Source of the DNA: Candidatus Melainabacteria bacterium GWA2_34_9
GTDB lineage: Bacteria; Cyanobacteriota; Vampirovibrionia; Gastranaerophilales; UBA9971
DNA: 12,072 bases
NCBI GenBank assembly: GCA_001784535.1
Contig: MFRJ01000125.1
Location: 7,784 to 19,855, forward strand
Direction: 5' to 3'
Shown piece by piece: positions 1 through 6,445 of the stretch (position 1 is the first letter of the stretch; the number at the start of each line of letters is the position of its first letter). The notes beneath the pieces are model-generated. The model did not search any database. It saw only the letters and a list, made by a program, of their open reading frames with translations, and was not told where the DNA came from. The position numbers and the translations under genes were made by a program.

Positions 1-1733
1 AGACGGATATAAAAACGGATTTATCTCCTTCATCTCCTTTGGTAAGACCAACTTTAAGTCATATTAAAGCTAATATGCTTAGTTTTAAAGGTATGCAAGA
101 TCGTGATTCCGATATGCAGCATTTCTTTACAACTCCTGATACCGGGATAAGGCTAAAGGATGTAGGTGGCATTGATCAGGTAAAAGATATTATTGAAAAC
201 AGAATTTTGCAATTCATAAAAAACCCTCAAAAATTTGAAGAGCAGGGCGCTAAAATTTCAAAAGGTGTCCTTTTGTATGGACCTCCAGGTACAGGAAAAA
301 CTCACCTTGCAAAAGCAATTGCCGGTGAAGCACATGTGCCATTTATCCCATGCGCAGGAAGTGATTTTGATCAAGAATTCGTTGGTGTTGGCGCAAACCG
401 AGTTCGCGAATTGTTCAACTACGCAAGAGAAGTAGCTGGCGGTCGTGATGACAGAACTGCAATTATTTTCATAGACGAATTTGATGCTATAGCAAAAAGT
501 CGTGATGGCAGTCATGGAAATGATAATAGACAAACCATAAATGCATTACTGGCAGAAATGGACGGTTTAAAAGGCAACAAAGATGAAAGCGGAAAACCTG
601 TTAATATAATTGTATTAGCTGCCACAAACCGTCTTGAAGATTTAGACAAGGCAGCAATTAGAGAAGGAAGATTTGATTACAAGCTTGAAGTGCCAAATCC
701 TGCCAGTAGTACAGCCGCAAGAGAAGCAATACTTGATATTCATTCACGAAATAAAAAATTCAAGAGTGAAGAAGATAAAAAAGATATCTTAAAAGAAGCA
801 GCAATTATGACTAAAGGTTATTCAGGCGCACAAATAGCCGAACTTATGAACAGAGCTGCAACTTATACTGCACTTAGAAATGAAAATAAGAACATAACAA
901 TAAATGATCTGGTTGAAGCTAACCTTGAAATACTTGCAGGTCCTATTACTCCTAATGATTCTGCTTTATGGAAAAAAGCAGGCACTGTCCGGCATGAAGC
1001 AGGACATGCAATTGTAGGTCAGGTCTTGCTTGATATGGTTAATTCAGAAGAAGAAACTCTGAAAGCCGGAAATAAAGCCAGCGAAGGAAAACCATGGGCT
1101 AAGCCAAAAGAAAACGGAACAATCGTTCTGGATTCAAGAGGCGGATTCCTTGGTGCAGTATTTACCAATGATGGTGAAAATTGTACTGTTTCCTTTGATT
1201 CTTTAATAGCTAATTCGGCTATGACTTATGCAGGTGCATGCGTAGAAAAATTGTATCATGGAACAAATCTTGCAGGCGTTTCACAAGACCTTGAACAAGG
1301 TTCTAAAATGATTTCACACGGTGTTACTGAAATAGGATTAGGACCAAACACTAAGTTTTTAGCCCCTGCAAAAGACAAATTTGTTGAAAAGGCTACAACC
1401 CCAGAAACAGAAAAAGATATTAAATTGATGAGCGAAACAGCCGTCAAGGTATCTAAAATGGTAGTTGAGTTCCATAAAGACTTTATAGATAAATACACAG
1501 ATACCTATAAAGAAAAAGCCGGCCAAGGAGGAAACAACCTTTCAGGTAAGGCATTCGCTGATATGCTTCATTCTTGGCAAAAAGATTCAGGCAAAGAAAA
1601 AGAAATAAAATTAATGCAAAAGAAAATCAGAATTCTTATCGACGAAGCAAAACAGGGTAAATCAATCAACGATACGGATTTGGATATTAAGGCAAAAAGA
1701 GAACTCGGGTATTTTGAAATACCAGCTAAATAA
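1..1733 (+). CDS. FtsH-like AAA+ ATP-dependent zinc metalloprotease, 5'-truncated
   Basis: The frame is open to the left edge, so the gene begins outside the window. The first possible start inside it, TTG at 39, looks like an internal Leu codon. Numbering from that codon, the AAA+ module carries Walker A GPPGTGKT (81-88), an FVGVGA pore-loop-like segment (114-119), Walker B IIFIDEFDAI (142-151) and a second region of homology, AATNR to EGRFD (195-213), with the arginine-finger candidates. The peptidase domain has the zinc motif HEAGH (319-323), and Asp417 in SQDLEQ sits where FtsH has its third zinc ligand. Proteins of this family are membrane-anchored hexamers that unfold and degrade membrane and damaged cytosolic proteins. 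No membrane segment is visible here; the visible N-terminus is hydrophilic and resembles the FtsH linker, so any anchor lies upstream. The sequence departs from canonical FtsH: the usual RPGRFDR is REGRFDY and the usual GGRAAEE is AGACVEK. All catalytic residues look intact. It is clearly FtsH-like, but whether it is the main FtsH or a paralogue is open. Confidence 0.88.
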   Translation, partial: TDIKTDLSPSSPLVRPTLSHIKANMLSFKGMQDRDSDMQHFFTTPDTGIRLKDVGGIDQVKDIIENRILQFIKNPQKFEEQGAKISKGVLLYGPPGTGKTHLAKAIAGEAHVPFIPCAGSDFDQEFVGVGANRVRELFNYAREVAGGRDDRTAIIFIDEFDAIAKSRDGSHGNDNRQTINALLAEMDGLKGNKDESGKPVNIIVLAATNRLEDLDKAAIREGRFDYKLEVPNPASSTAAREAILDIHSRNKKFKSEEDKKDILKEAAIMTKGYSGAQIAELMNRAATYTALRNENKNITINDLVEANLEILAGPITPNDSALWKKAGTVRHEAGHAIVGQVLLDMVNSEEETLKAGNKASEGKPWAKPKENGTIVLDSRGGFLGAVFTNDGENCTVSFDSLIANSAMTYAGACVEKLYHGTNLAGVSQDLEQGSKMISHGVTEIGLGPNTKFLAPAKDKFVEKATTPETEKDIKLMSETAVKVSKMVVEFHKDFIDKYTDTYKEKAGQGGNNLSGKAFADMLHSWQKDSGKEKEIKLMQKKIRILIDEAKQGKSINDTDLDIKAKRELGYFEIPAK

Positions 1734-1740
1734 ATAATTA

Positions 1741-1767
1741 AAGACCTCCTAAGTTAGGAGGTCTTTT
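1741..1767 (+). terminator. Intrinsic terminator after the FtsH-like gene
   Basis: AAGACCTCCTAA (1741-1752) and TTAGGAGGTCTT (1754-1765) are perfect reverse complements around a single base. In RNA this gives a stem of about 10 base pairs with a 5-base loop. A T-rich run (TTTTCTGTCTTTTCT) follows. The hairpin begins 7 bases after the stop codon, which marks the end of the transcription unit. Confidence 0.9.
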
Positions 1768-1791
1768 CTGTCTTTTCTATAAGCCACTGTT

Positions 1792-1819
1792 TTGTTTTTA
1801 AACCTGTAAATGGTAAAAT
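1792..1819 (+). promoter_or_regulatory. Candidate sigma70-type promoter (extended -10) for the PPC-domain gene
   Basis: TAAAAT at 1814-1819 is preceded by TGG, an extended -10 arrangement, and lies 16 bases after a weak -35-like TTGTTT (1792-1797). It sits between the preceding terminator and the next start codon at 1854, where a promoter is expected. The -35 matches consensus at only three positions, so this rests mainly on the extended -10 and the location. Confidence 0.4.
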
Positions 1820-1853
1820 TATTGCTGTGTTTAAAATATGCGGAGTGTGAAAA

Positions 1854-2291
1854 ATGCAATATACTCAAGCAAATATCGGCAGAATTTTTGCAGTAAAATT
1901 TGATGCGAAAGAAGATATTATTTTCGGACTTAAAGATTTAATAAAAAAAGAAAATGTACGCTCAGGAGTGATTCAGCTTATAGGTGCACTTACAAACACT
2001 GATGCGGTTATCGGCCCTAAAAAGAAGGAATATCCTCCTAATCCTGAATGGTGGAATTTTAATGATGCCAAAGAAATTATCGGGCTTGGAATTTTTGCGT
2101 GGGAAGGGGATGAGCCTAAAATTCATCTTCATGCCGGATTTGGAAATAAAAAAGAAACAAAACTTGGATGTATAAGAACTAAGGCAGAAGTTTATCTTAC
2201 TGTTGAAGGTATAGTGCAAGAATTGATTGATACAAATATTACCAGAAAACTTGATGAAAGGTATAATGCCAGTTTATTAAGTTTTGATTAA
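1854..2291 (+). CDS. PPC/DUF296 domain protein, possible DNA-binding protein
   Basis: This 145-residue protein is a single PPC (plants and prokaryotes conserved, DUF296) domain. It opens with GRIFAVKFDAKEDI (9-22), continues with the typical GVIQLIGAL strand (38-46), has the histidine pair of HLHAG (91-95) in the place of the family's conserved HLH motif, and ends with KLGCIRTKAEVYLTVEG (103-119), matching the family's G-x-C-xx-R-T-x-A-E-V. In plants this domain belongs to AT-hook DNA-binding proteins. Bacterial single-domain members form trimers, are poorly characterised, and may bind metal through the histidines. There is no AT-hook here. The ATG at 1854 has GGAG 8 bases upstream. The gene stands alone after a terminator and 92 bases before dnaB. 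The family assignment is firm; the cellular role is unknown. Confidence 0.88.
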   Translation: MQYTQANIGRIFAVKFDAKEDIIFGLKDLIKKENVRSGVIQLIGALTNTDAVIGPKKKEYPPNPEWWNFNDAKEIIGLGIFAWEGDEPKIHLHAGFGNKKETKLGCIRTKAEVYLTVEGIVQELIDTNITRKLDERYNASLLSFD

Positions 2292-2330
2292 ATATTGCAA
2301 TATAATTTAAAATTAAAATTTTTTATAATT

Positions 2331-2360
2331 TTTACATGCTAATATAATAATTCATGTAAA
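2331..2360. promoter_or_regulatory. Operator-like inverted repeat upstream of dnaB, enclosing a TATAAT box
   Basis: TTTACATG (2331-2338) and CATGTAAA (2353-2360) form a perfect 8-base inverted repeat. The arms are 22 bases apart centre to centre, about two helical turns. The 14-base spacer holds TATAAT (2343-2348). Two further TATAAT hexamers lie upstream, at 2301-2306 and 2324-2329. No good -35 pairs with the enclosed box (TTTTTA, 17 bases upstream). The geometry suits a dimeric regulator covering the dnaB promoter, but the surroundings are very AT-rich, so chance cannot be excluded. Confidence 0.4.
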
Positions 2361-2383
2361 TTAATATCAGAGTTAAAAATATA

Positions 2384-3733
2384 ATGGAAGAAAGAATAGA
2401 AAAGCTTCCGCCTCAAAGTATTGAAGCGGAACAGGCTGTTATTGGGGCTTTGCTTATTGACCCTAACGCAATAACAAGAGTTGTTGAGTCGTTAAGACCT
2501 GACAGCTTTTATAAACAGTCGCATAAATTCATTTATTCTGCTATAGTCTCTCTTTTTAACAATAATGAACCTATCGATATAGTTACTGTTTCTGAGCATT
2601 TAAAGAATATCGACAAGCTGGAGCTTGTTGGCGGAAGAGCTTACATAAACGATCTTGCTCTTTCTGTTATTACTTCAGCAAATCTTGAATATTATTCTAA
2701 AATTGTTACCGAAAAATCGGTATTAAGAGAACTTATAAAAGCTGGAAGCGAGATTGCTTCTCTTGGTTATGAAGATGAGCATGTTGAAAAAGCAGTTGAT
2801 CAGGCAGAGCAGCTTGTTTTTTCAATTTCTCAAAGAAAAAATACAACTAATTTAACGCATGTCGGAGAAATTGTCCTTGATAGCTACAACCAGATTGAAA
2901 AACGCTACAACAATAGGGACGAATTAACAGGTGTATCAAGCGGATTTTATGATTTAGACAGTTTAACGGCAGGTTTTCAGCCTTCCGATCTTATAATCGT
3001 AGCGGCAAGACCTTCCATGGGAAAAACTGCTTTTTGTCTTAATATTGCTCAGGAAGTAGGTATAAGAAAGAAAAAACCTGTATGCATATTCAGTCTTGAG
3101 ATGTCCAAAGAACAGCTCGTCCAGAGGATGCTTTGTTCCGAAGCCGAAATAGATTCTAACCGTTTAAGAACAGGTCATATGCATGCAGAAGACTGGTCAA
3201 AGCTTGCTAAAGCAATGAGCGATATGGGAGATTGCCCCATATTTATTGATGATTCTGCAGGTGCAACAGTTACCGATATCAGAGCAAAATGCAGAAGACT
3301 TTGCATGGAACAAAAAGAACTCGGATTAGTAATTATCGACTATTTACAGCTTATGGAAGGCAGCGGTACAAAGAAATTTGACAGGGTACAGGAAATTTCG
3401 CAAATTTCCAGAGGCTTAAAAAACCTTGCACGGGAATTACGAACTCCAATAATCGCACTTTCTCAGCTATCGAGGGCTGTAGAATCAAGGCAGAACAAAA
3501 AACCTATGCTCAGCGATCTTAGAGAAAGCGGAAGTATTGAGCAGGATGCCGATATAGTTATGTTCATTTACAGAGAAGAATATTATGAGCCTGATAATAC
3601 AGACAAAAAAGGTAAAGCTGAAATTATCGTTTCCAAACAAAGAAACGGTCCTATCGGCAGTGTTGATTTGCTATTTCAAGGCAGCATAACTAAATTCAAA
3701 AACCCTGTAGCTGCAAGAACTGCTGTTTTTTAG
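2384..3733 (+). CDS. dnaB: Replicative DNA helicase DnaB
   Basis: DnaB is the hexameric 5'-3' helicase that unwinds DNA at the replication fork and recruits primase. The 449-residue length is normal for the family. The N-terminal all-helical domain spans about 8-110, beginning PPQSIEAEQAVIGALL. A linker follows, then the RecA-like ATPase from about 180, with ELTGVSSGFYDLD (180-192), Walker A ARPSMGKTAF (208-217), SLEMS with the catalytic Glu239, Walker B LVIIDYLQLM (315-324), the SQLSRAVESR motif (360-369), RESGSIEQDAD (380-390) and the KQRNG arginine-finger segment (418-422). There is no intein at the P-loop, a known insertion site in some DnaB proteins, especially cyanobacterial ones. The ATG at 2384 has only a weak AGAG 11 bases upstream but gives the expected N-terminus. 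No terminator is seen after the stop, so readthrough into argH is likely. Confidence 0.97.
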   Translation: MEERIEKLPPQSIEAEQAVIGALLIDPNAITRVVESLRPDSFYKQSHKFIYSAIVSLFNNNEPIDIVTVSEHLKNIDKLELVGGRAYINDLALSVITSANLEYYSKIVTEKSVLRELIKAGSEIASLGYEDEHVEKAVDQAEQLVFSISQRKNTTNLTHVGEIVLDSYNQIEKRYNNRDELTGVSSGFYDLDSLTAGFQPSDLIIVAARPSMGKTAFCLNIAQEVGIRKKKPVCIFSLEMSKEQLVQRMLCSEAEIDSNRLRTGHMHAEDWSKLAKAMSDMGDCPIFIDDSAGATVTDIRAKCRRLCMEQKELGLVIIDYLQLMEGSGTKKFDRVQEISQISRGLKNLARELRTPIIALSQLSRAVESRQNKKPMLSDLRESGSIEQDADIVMFIYREEYYEPDNTDKKGKAEIIVSKQRNGPIGSVDLLFQGSITKFKNPVAARTAVF

Positions 3734-3785
3734 TTGTTATTACCATTTTTTCATAAAGAAAAATTCAAAAAACAGGAGAATAAAA

Positions 3786-5159
3786 ATGTCTAAACTTTGG
3801 GGTGGGAGATTCCAAAAATCAACTGATAAGCTTGTCGATGACTTTAATTCTTCGATAAGATTTGACCAGCGGCTTTATAAACAGGATATTTTAGGCAGTA
3901 TAGCGCACGTTAAAATGCTTGGAAAGCAGAACATCATTTATGCTGTTGATTCACAGCTTATAGAAAAAACCTTAAAAGAAATCCTTATTGATATCGAAGA
4001 AGGCAAAGTCGAGTTTGATGTTGCAGCAGAAGATATTCATATGAATATTGAGCAGATTTTGATTTCAAGAATTGGCGATGTCGGTAAAAGACTTCACACA
4101 GGAAGAAGCAGAAATGATCAGGTCGCTCTTGATATGAGAATGTATGTAAAAGACGAAATCAGGATTATTCAGGAAATGATTTCTAATTTACAACGTATTT
4201 TGCTAAATATAGCAAAAGGAAACCTTGAAACAATTCTTCCAGGATATACTCATCTTCAAAAAGCACAGCCAATTACTGTAGCTCACCATTTTATGGCTTA
4301 TTTTGAAATGTTAAAAAGAGATAAATCAAGACTTGAAGATACATATAAAAGAACAAATGTTCTTCCTCTGGGTTCAGGGGCACTCGCTGCAACGACTTAT
4401 CCTCTAGACAGAGAATTTGTGTCTAGAGAACTTGGATTTGAATCTGTTTCACTTAATAGCCTCGATGCGGTTTCCGATAGGGATTTTTGCATCGAGCTTT
4501 TAAATTCACTATCAATCCTCATGATGCACTTAAGCAGGTTTTCAGAGGAAATTATTCTCTGGTGTTCTCACGAATTTCAGTTTATCGAACTTGATGATGC
4601 TTTTTCCACAGGAAGCAGTATTATGCCACAGAAAAAAAATCCTGATATTGCTGAGCTTGTTAGAGGAAAAACAGGCAGGATTTACGGAAGCCTTATGGCA
4701 CTTCTTGCAACGATGAAATCATTACCTCTTGCTTACAATAAAGATATGCAGGAAGATAAAGAACCGGTTTTTGACGCTATAGACAACGTTAAAATGTGCT
4801 TACCTGTATTTGCTGATATGGTAAGAACAATGAAAATAAGAAAAGACAGGATGTATGAAGGAGCAAAAGGCGGATTTACCAATGCAACAGACCTTGCTGA
4901 CTATCTTGTCAAAAAAGGCATAGCTTTCAGGGATGCCCACGAAATTGTAGGAAAAATCGTATTTTCCTGCATCCAAAGAAATATTGGGCTTGATGATATG
5001 ACACTTGAAGAGTACAAACAGGTTTCACCGATTATCGAAGAAGATGTGTTTAAGGCGATTTCTCTTGAAGAATGCGTAAACAAGCGAAACATCATAGGCG
5101 GACCATCAAAAGAAATGATAGAAAAAGTTATTAAAATTAACGAAGAATATTTAAAATAA
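3786..5159 (+). CDS. argH: Argininosuccinate lyase
   Basis: ArgH performs the last step of arginine biosynthesis, splitting argininosuccinate into arginine and fumarate in the cytosol. The 457-residue protein has the N-terminal LWGGRF signature (4-9), HTGRSRNDQVA (104-114), the general acid/base region GYTHLQKAQP (153-162) with Thr155 and His156, GSGALAATTYPLDR (196-209), and the fumarase/ASL signature GSSIMPQKKNPD (276-287) with the catalytic serine in the Ser277/Ser278 pair. All known catalytic elements are present and the length is typical. AGGAG lies 7 bases before the ATG. The gene starts 52 bases after dnaB, with no hairpin between, so the two are probably cotranscribed. No other arginine gene is in the window, so the pathway is scattered in this genome. 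The stop codon overlaps the base of the downstream terminator stem. Confidence 0.97.
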   Translation: MSKLWGGRFQKSTDKLVDDFNSSIRFDQRLYKQDILGSIAHVKMLGKQNIIYAVDSQLIEKTLKEILIDIEEGKVEFDVAAEDIHMNIEQILISRIGDVGKRLHTGRSRNDQVALDMRMYVKDEIRIIQEMISNLQRILLNIAKGNLETILPGYTHLQKAQPITVAHHFMAYFEMLKRDKSRLEDTYKRTNVLPLGSGALAATTYPLDREFVSRELGFESVSLNSLDAVSDRDFCIELLNSLSILMMHLSRFSEEIILWCSHEFQFIELDDAFSTGSSIMPQKKNPDIAELVRGKTGRIYGSLMALLATMKSLPLAYNKDMQEDKEPVFDAIDNVKMCLPVFADMVRTMKIRKDRMYEGAKGGFTNATDLADYLVKKGIAFRDAHEIVGKIVFSCIQRNIGLDDMTLEEYKQVSPIIEEDVFKAISLEECVNKRNIIGGPSKEMIEKVIKINEEYLK

Positions 5160-5195
5160 AAAGAAAAAGGAGATTCAAATCTCCTTTTTCTTTTT
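5158..5195. terminator. Bidirectional intrinsic terminator between argH and the pseudouridine synthase gene
   Basis: A perfect 17-base stem (5158-5174 paired with 5179-5195) encloses the 4-base loop TCAA. Its GGAG/CTCC core is flanked by A- and T-rich arms, giving a U-tract on both strands. It begins inside the argH stop codon. On the minus strand it contains the last codons of the pseudouridine synthase gene, whose TGA stop falls in the loop. It therefore terminates both convergent units. Confidence 0.88.
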
Positions 5196-5954
5196 ATAAA
5201 GCTTCTTTTCTGTAATTATTGCAACTTTTTCAAGGTTCTTCAAATATTTAAAAAGATTATCAACCTCTTTATTGTTCATAAACCTGAATTTGCCTTTTTT
5301 CAAAGCCCCGAGATTTATATTTGCGTGCTGAATACGCTTGAGCATAACCACAGGATGCCCGACAATTTCTAACATTTTCCTGATTTGCCTGTTAAGCCCC
5401 TGATATAAAATCAGGTCCATCGTGGTTTCTCCGTTTTCATATTCAAGAATAACACCTTCAGCGTATGCCTTTTTACCTTTTTCAATTTCAATTCCTTTTT
5501 GAAATTCCTTCAAATCATTTATCGTAACTTTACCTTCAGCAACAACTCTATAAATCTTTGGCACTTTTACTTTTGGATGAGTAAGCTTTTGGATTAACTC
5601 GCCGTCATTTGTAAGTATCAAAAGCCCTGTAGAATCTTTGTCCAGCCTTCCTGCAGTGCGAAGAGTTCTCAGATTTTCAGGCAAATTCTCATAAATAGTC
5701 TTTCTGCCTTTTTCGTCTTCTCGTGTGGTTATATATCCCGGCGGCTTATTAAAGACGATATAAATCTTATTTTCTTCCGAAATAAGTTGTTTATCTACCT
5801 CAACCCTGTCTTTTTTAGTCACAGAAATCCCCGGCTCGGTTACAACCTTGCCATTCACTTTAACACGACCTTCTTTAATAAGTTCGTCAGCTGCTCTTCT
5901 TGAAGCTACGCCACAGGAAGCTATAAATTTATTAAGCCTAATTTGTTCCAACAT
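5175..5954 (-). CDS. rluB: RsuA/RluB-family pseudouridine synthase (likely 23S rRNA, RluB-type)
   Basis: This enzyme converts a specific uridine in rRNA to pseudouridine. The 259-residue protein has an N-terminal S4 RNA-binding domain (about 4-50: RLNKFIASCGVASRRAA, then GRVKVNGK), followed by the catalytic domain with KPPGYITT (70-77), the catalytic Asp105 in GRLDKDSTGLLIL (102-114), KIYRV (133-137) and GLNRQIRKMLE (186-196). This layout is that of RluB/RsuA/RluE/RluF; RluB (23S U2605 in E. coli numbering) is the commonest form, but the target cannot be read from sequence. I chose the ATG at 5954 because MLEQIRLNKF is where the S4 domain normally begins. The longer form from 5990 adds MVLNSWTWGFWK, which is only another frame of the upstream gene. 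With this start it overlaps the MazG-like gene by 17 bases, suggesting translational coupling. The tail is lysine-rich (KKLYKKKKEI), partly because it encodes the terminator arm. Confidence 0.9.
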   Translation of the reverse strand: MLEQIRLNKFIASCGVASRRAADELIKEGRVKVNGKVVTEPGISVTKKDRVEVDKQLISEENKIYIVFNKPPGYITTREDEKGRKTIYENLPENLRTLRTAGRLDKDSTGLLILTNDGELIQKLTHPKVKVPKIYRVVAEGKVTINDLKEFQKGIEIEKGKKAYAEGVILEYENGETTMDLILYQGLNRQIRKMLEIVGHPVVMLKRIQHANINLGALKKGKFRFMNNKEVDNLFKYLKNLEKVAIITEKKLYKKKKEI

Positions 5955-6387
5955 TTTCCAAAAGCCCCAAGTCCAACTGTTTAATACCATCTTCCATTAT
6001 AATTTCGCACTTAAATTCTCGCGCCATTCGTTCAGCTTCTTTAAGGTCATCAGAACTCCAGATAGACCAGCCTCCTCTAACCTGTTCACCAACTCTAATT
6101 TCTACCCTGTCTGCAAAAACATGCATAGTTCTAACAGGCTGATTTGTCATTCTTGAAATCTGACGATTAATTGCATCATCAGGGCTTATATTAAGAACCT
6201 TAAAAGCTATAAGTAAACACGAAAGCGCATCCTCAAGCTCGTTTTGCGCTTTTTCTTTATCGCCTTTCAACAAAGCCTTAAGACTCTCTGCAACTTCTTC
6301 ATTAAGATGGCTTACCGCCTCATTTTCAGAAGTTGTTTTATATTTTCTATTTTCCCAAATTAGCTCTATTGCTTCTTTTAATTGCAT
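5938..6387 (-). CDS. MazG-like nucleotide pyrophosphohydrolase domain protein with C-terminal extension
   Basis: Residues 1-80 resemble the all-alpha NTP pyrophosphohydrolase (MazG-like) superfamily. The metal-binding pattern appears as EEVAE (30-34) followed by ExxD in ELED (50-53), within two predicted helices. Family members hydrolyse (d)NTPs to monophosphates plus pyrophosphate, often for nucleotide-pool cleaning. Residues about 85-149 are not explained by that domain: RTMHVFADRVEIRVGEQ, GGWSIWSSDDLKEAE and REFKCEIIMEDG suggest a small alpha/beta unit that I do not recognise. The ATG at 6387 (MQLKEAIEL) is preferred over the one at 6417, which would overlap a well-formed -10 box. The Shine-Dalgarno is weak for both. 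The 3' end overlaps the pseudouridine synthase start by 17 bases. The substrate and the role of the C-terminal part are unknown. Confidence 0.75.
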   Translation of the reverse strand: MQLKEAIELIWENRKYKTTSENEAVSHLNEEVAESLKALLKGDKEKAQNELEDALSCLLIAFKVLNISPDDAINRQISRMTNQPVRTMHVFADRVEIRVGEQVRGGWSIWSSDDLKEAERMAREFKCEIIMEDGIKQLDLGLLENVGTN

Positions 6388-6399
6388 TTTTGTACCGAC

Positions 6400-6413
6400 T
6401 TTTGTTAACAAAA
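6400..6413. promoter_or_regulatory. Palindrome at the predicted transcription start of the MazG-like gene
   Basis: TTTTGTTAACAAAA is a perfect 14-base palindrome centred on GTTAAC. It starts 2 bases downstream of the minus-strand -10 box (6416-6421), so it covers the expected +1 position near 6409. That is a usual place for a repressor operator. It has no loop, so it is not a terminator. Its AT content makes a chance origin possible. Confidence 0.4.
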
Positions 6414-6415
6414 TC

Positions 6416-6444
6416 ATTATACTTTAAACATTTCCACTCGTAAA
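6416..6444 (-). promoter_or_regulatory. Sigma70-type promoter for the MazG-like gene and the pseudouridine synthase
   Basis: On the minus strand, TATAAT (6421 to 6416) is a perfect -10. It is preceded by exactly 17 bases and TTTACG (6444 to 6439), which matches four of six -35 consensus positions. It lies in the gap after the peptide transporter stop (6446) and would start transcription near 6409, about 20 bases before the ATG at 6387. The two downstream genes can therefore be expressed apart from leuA and the transporter. Confidence 0.6.
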
Positions 6445-6445
6445 A

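Noticed and set aside
39..41. TTG as the start of the FtsH-like gene
   Set aside because: The frame stays open to position 3, and the FtsH family needs an N-terminal region before this point, so this is an internal Leu in a truncated gene.
258..533. Open frame of 91 codons on the minus strand inside the FtsH-like gene
   Set aside because: It lies opposite the Walker A/B coding region, which is plainly conserved on the plus strand; the product is low-complexity and matches no family.
2292..2330. Possible terminator between the PPC gene and dnaB
   Set aside because: The region is full of A/T runs and short AT palindromes but has no GC-containing stem followed by a U-tract.
5955..5990. Upstream ATG (5990) for the pseudouridine synthase
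   Set aside because: The 12 extra residues do not belong to the S4 domain, lie within the coding region of the upstream gene, and make the overlap longer without need.
5848..6156. Open frame of 102 codons on the plus strand across the pseudouridine synthase/MazG-like junction
   Set aside because: It is antisense to two genes with recognisable motifs and has no coding features of its own.
6388..6417. Upstream ATG (6417) for the MazG-like gene
   Set aside because: It overlaps a perfect TATAAT with a well-spaced -35, and the 10 extra residues add nothing recognisable. Not fully excluded.
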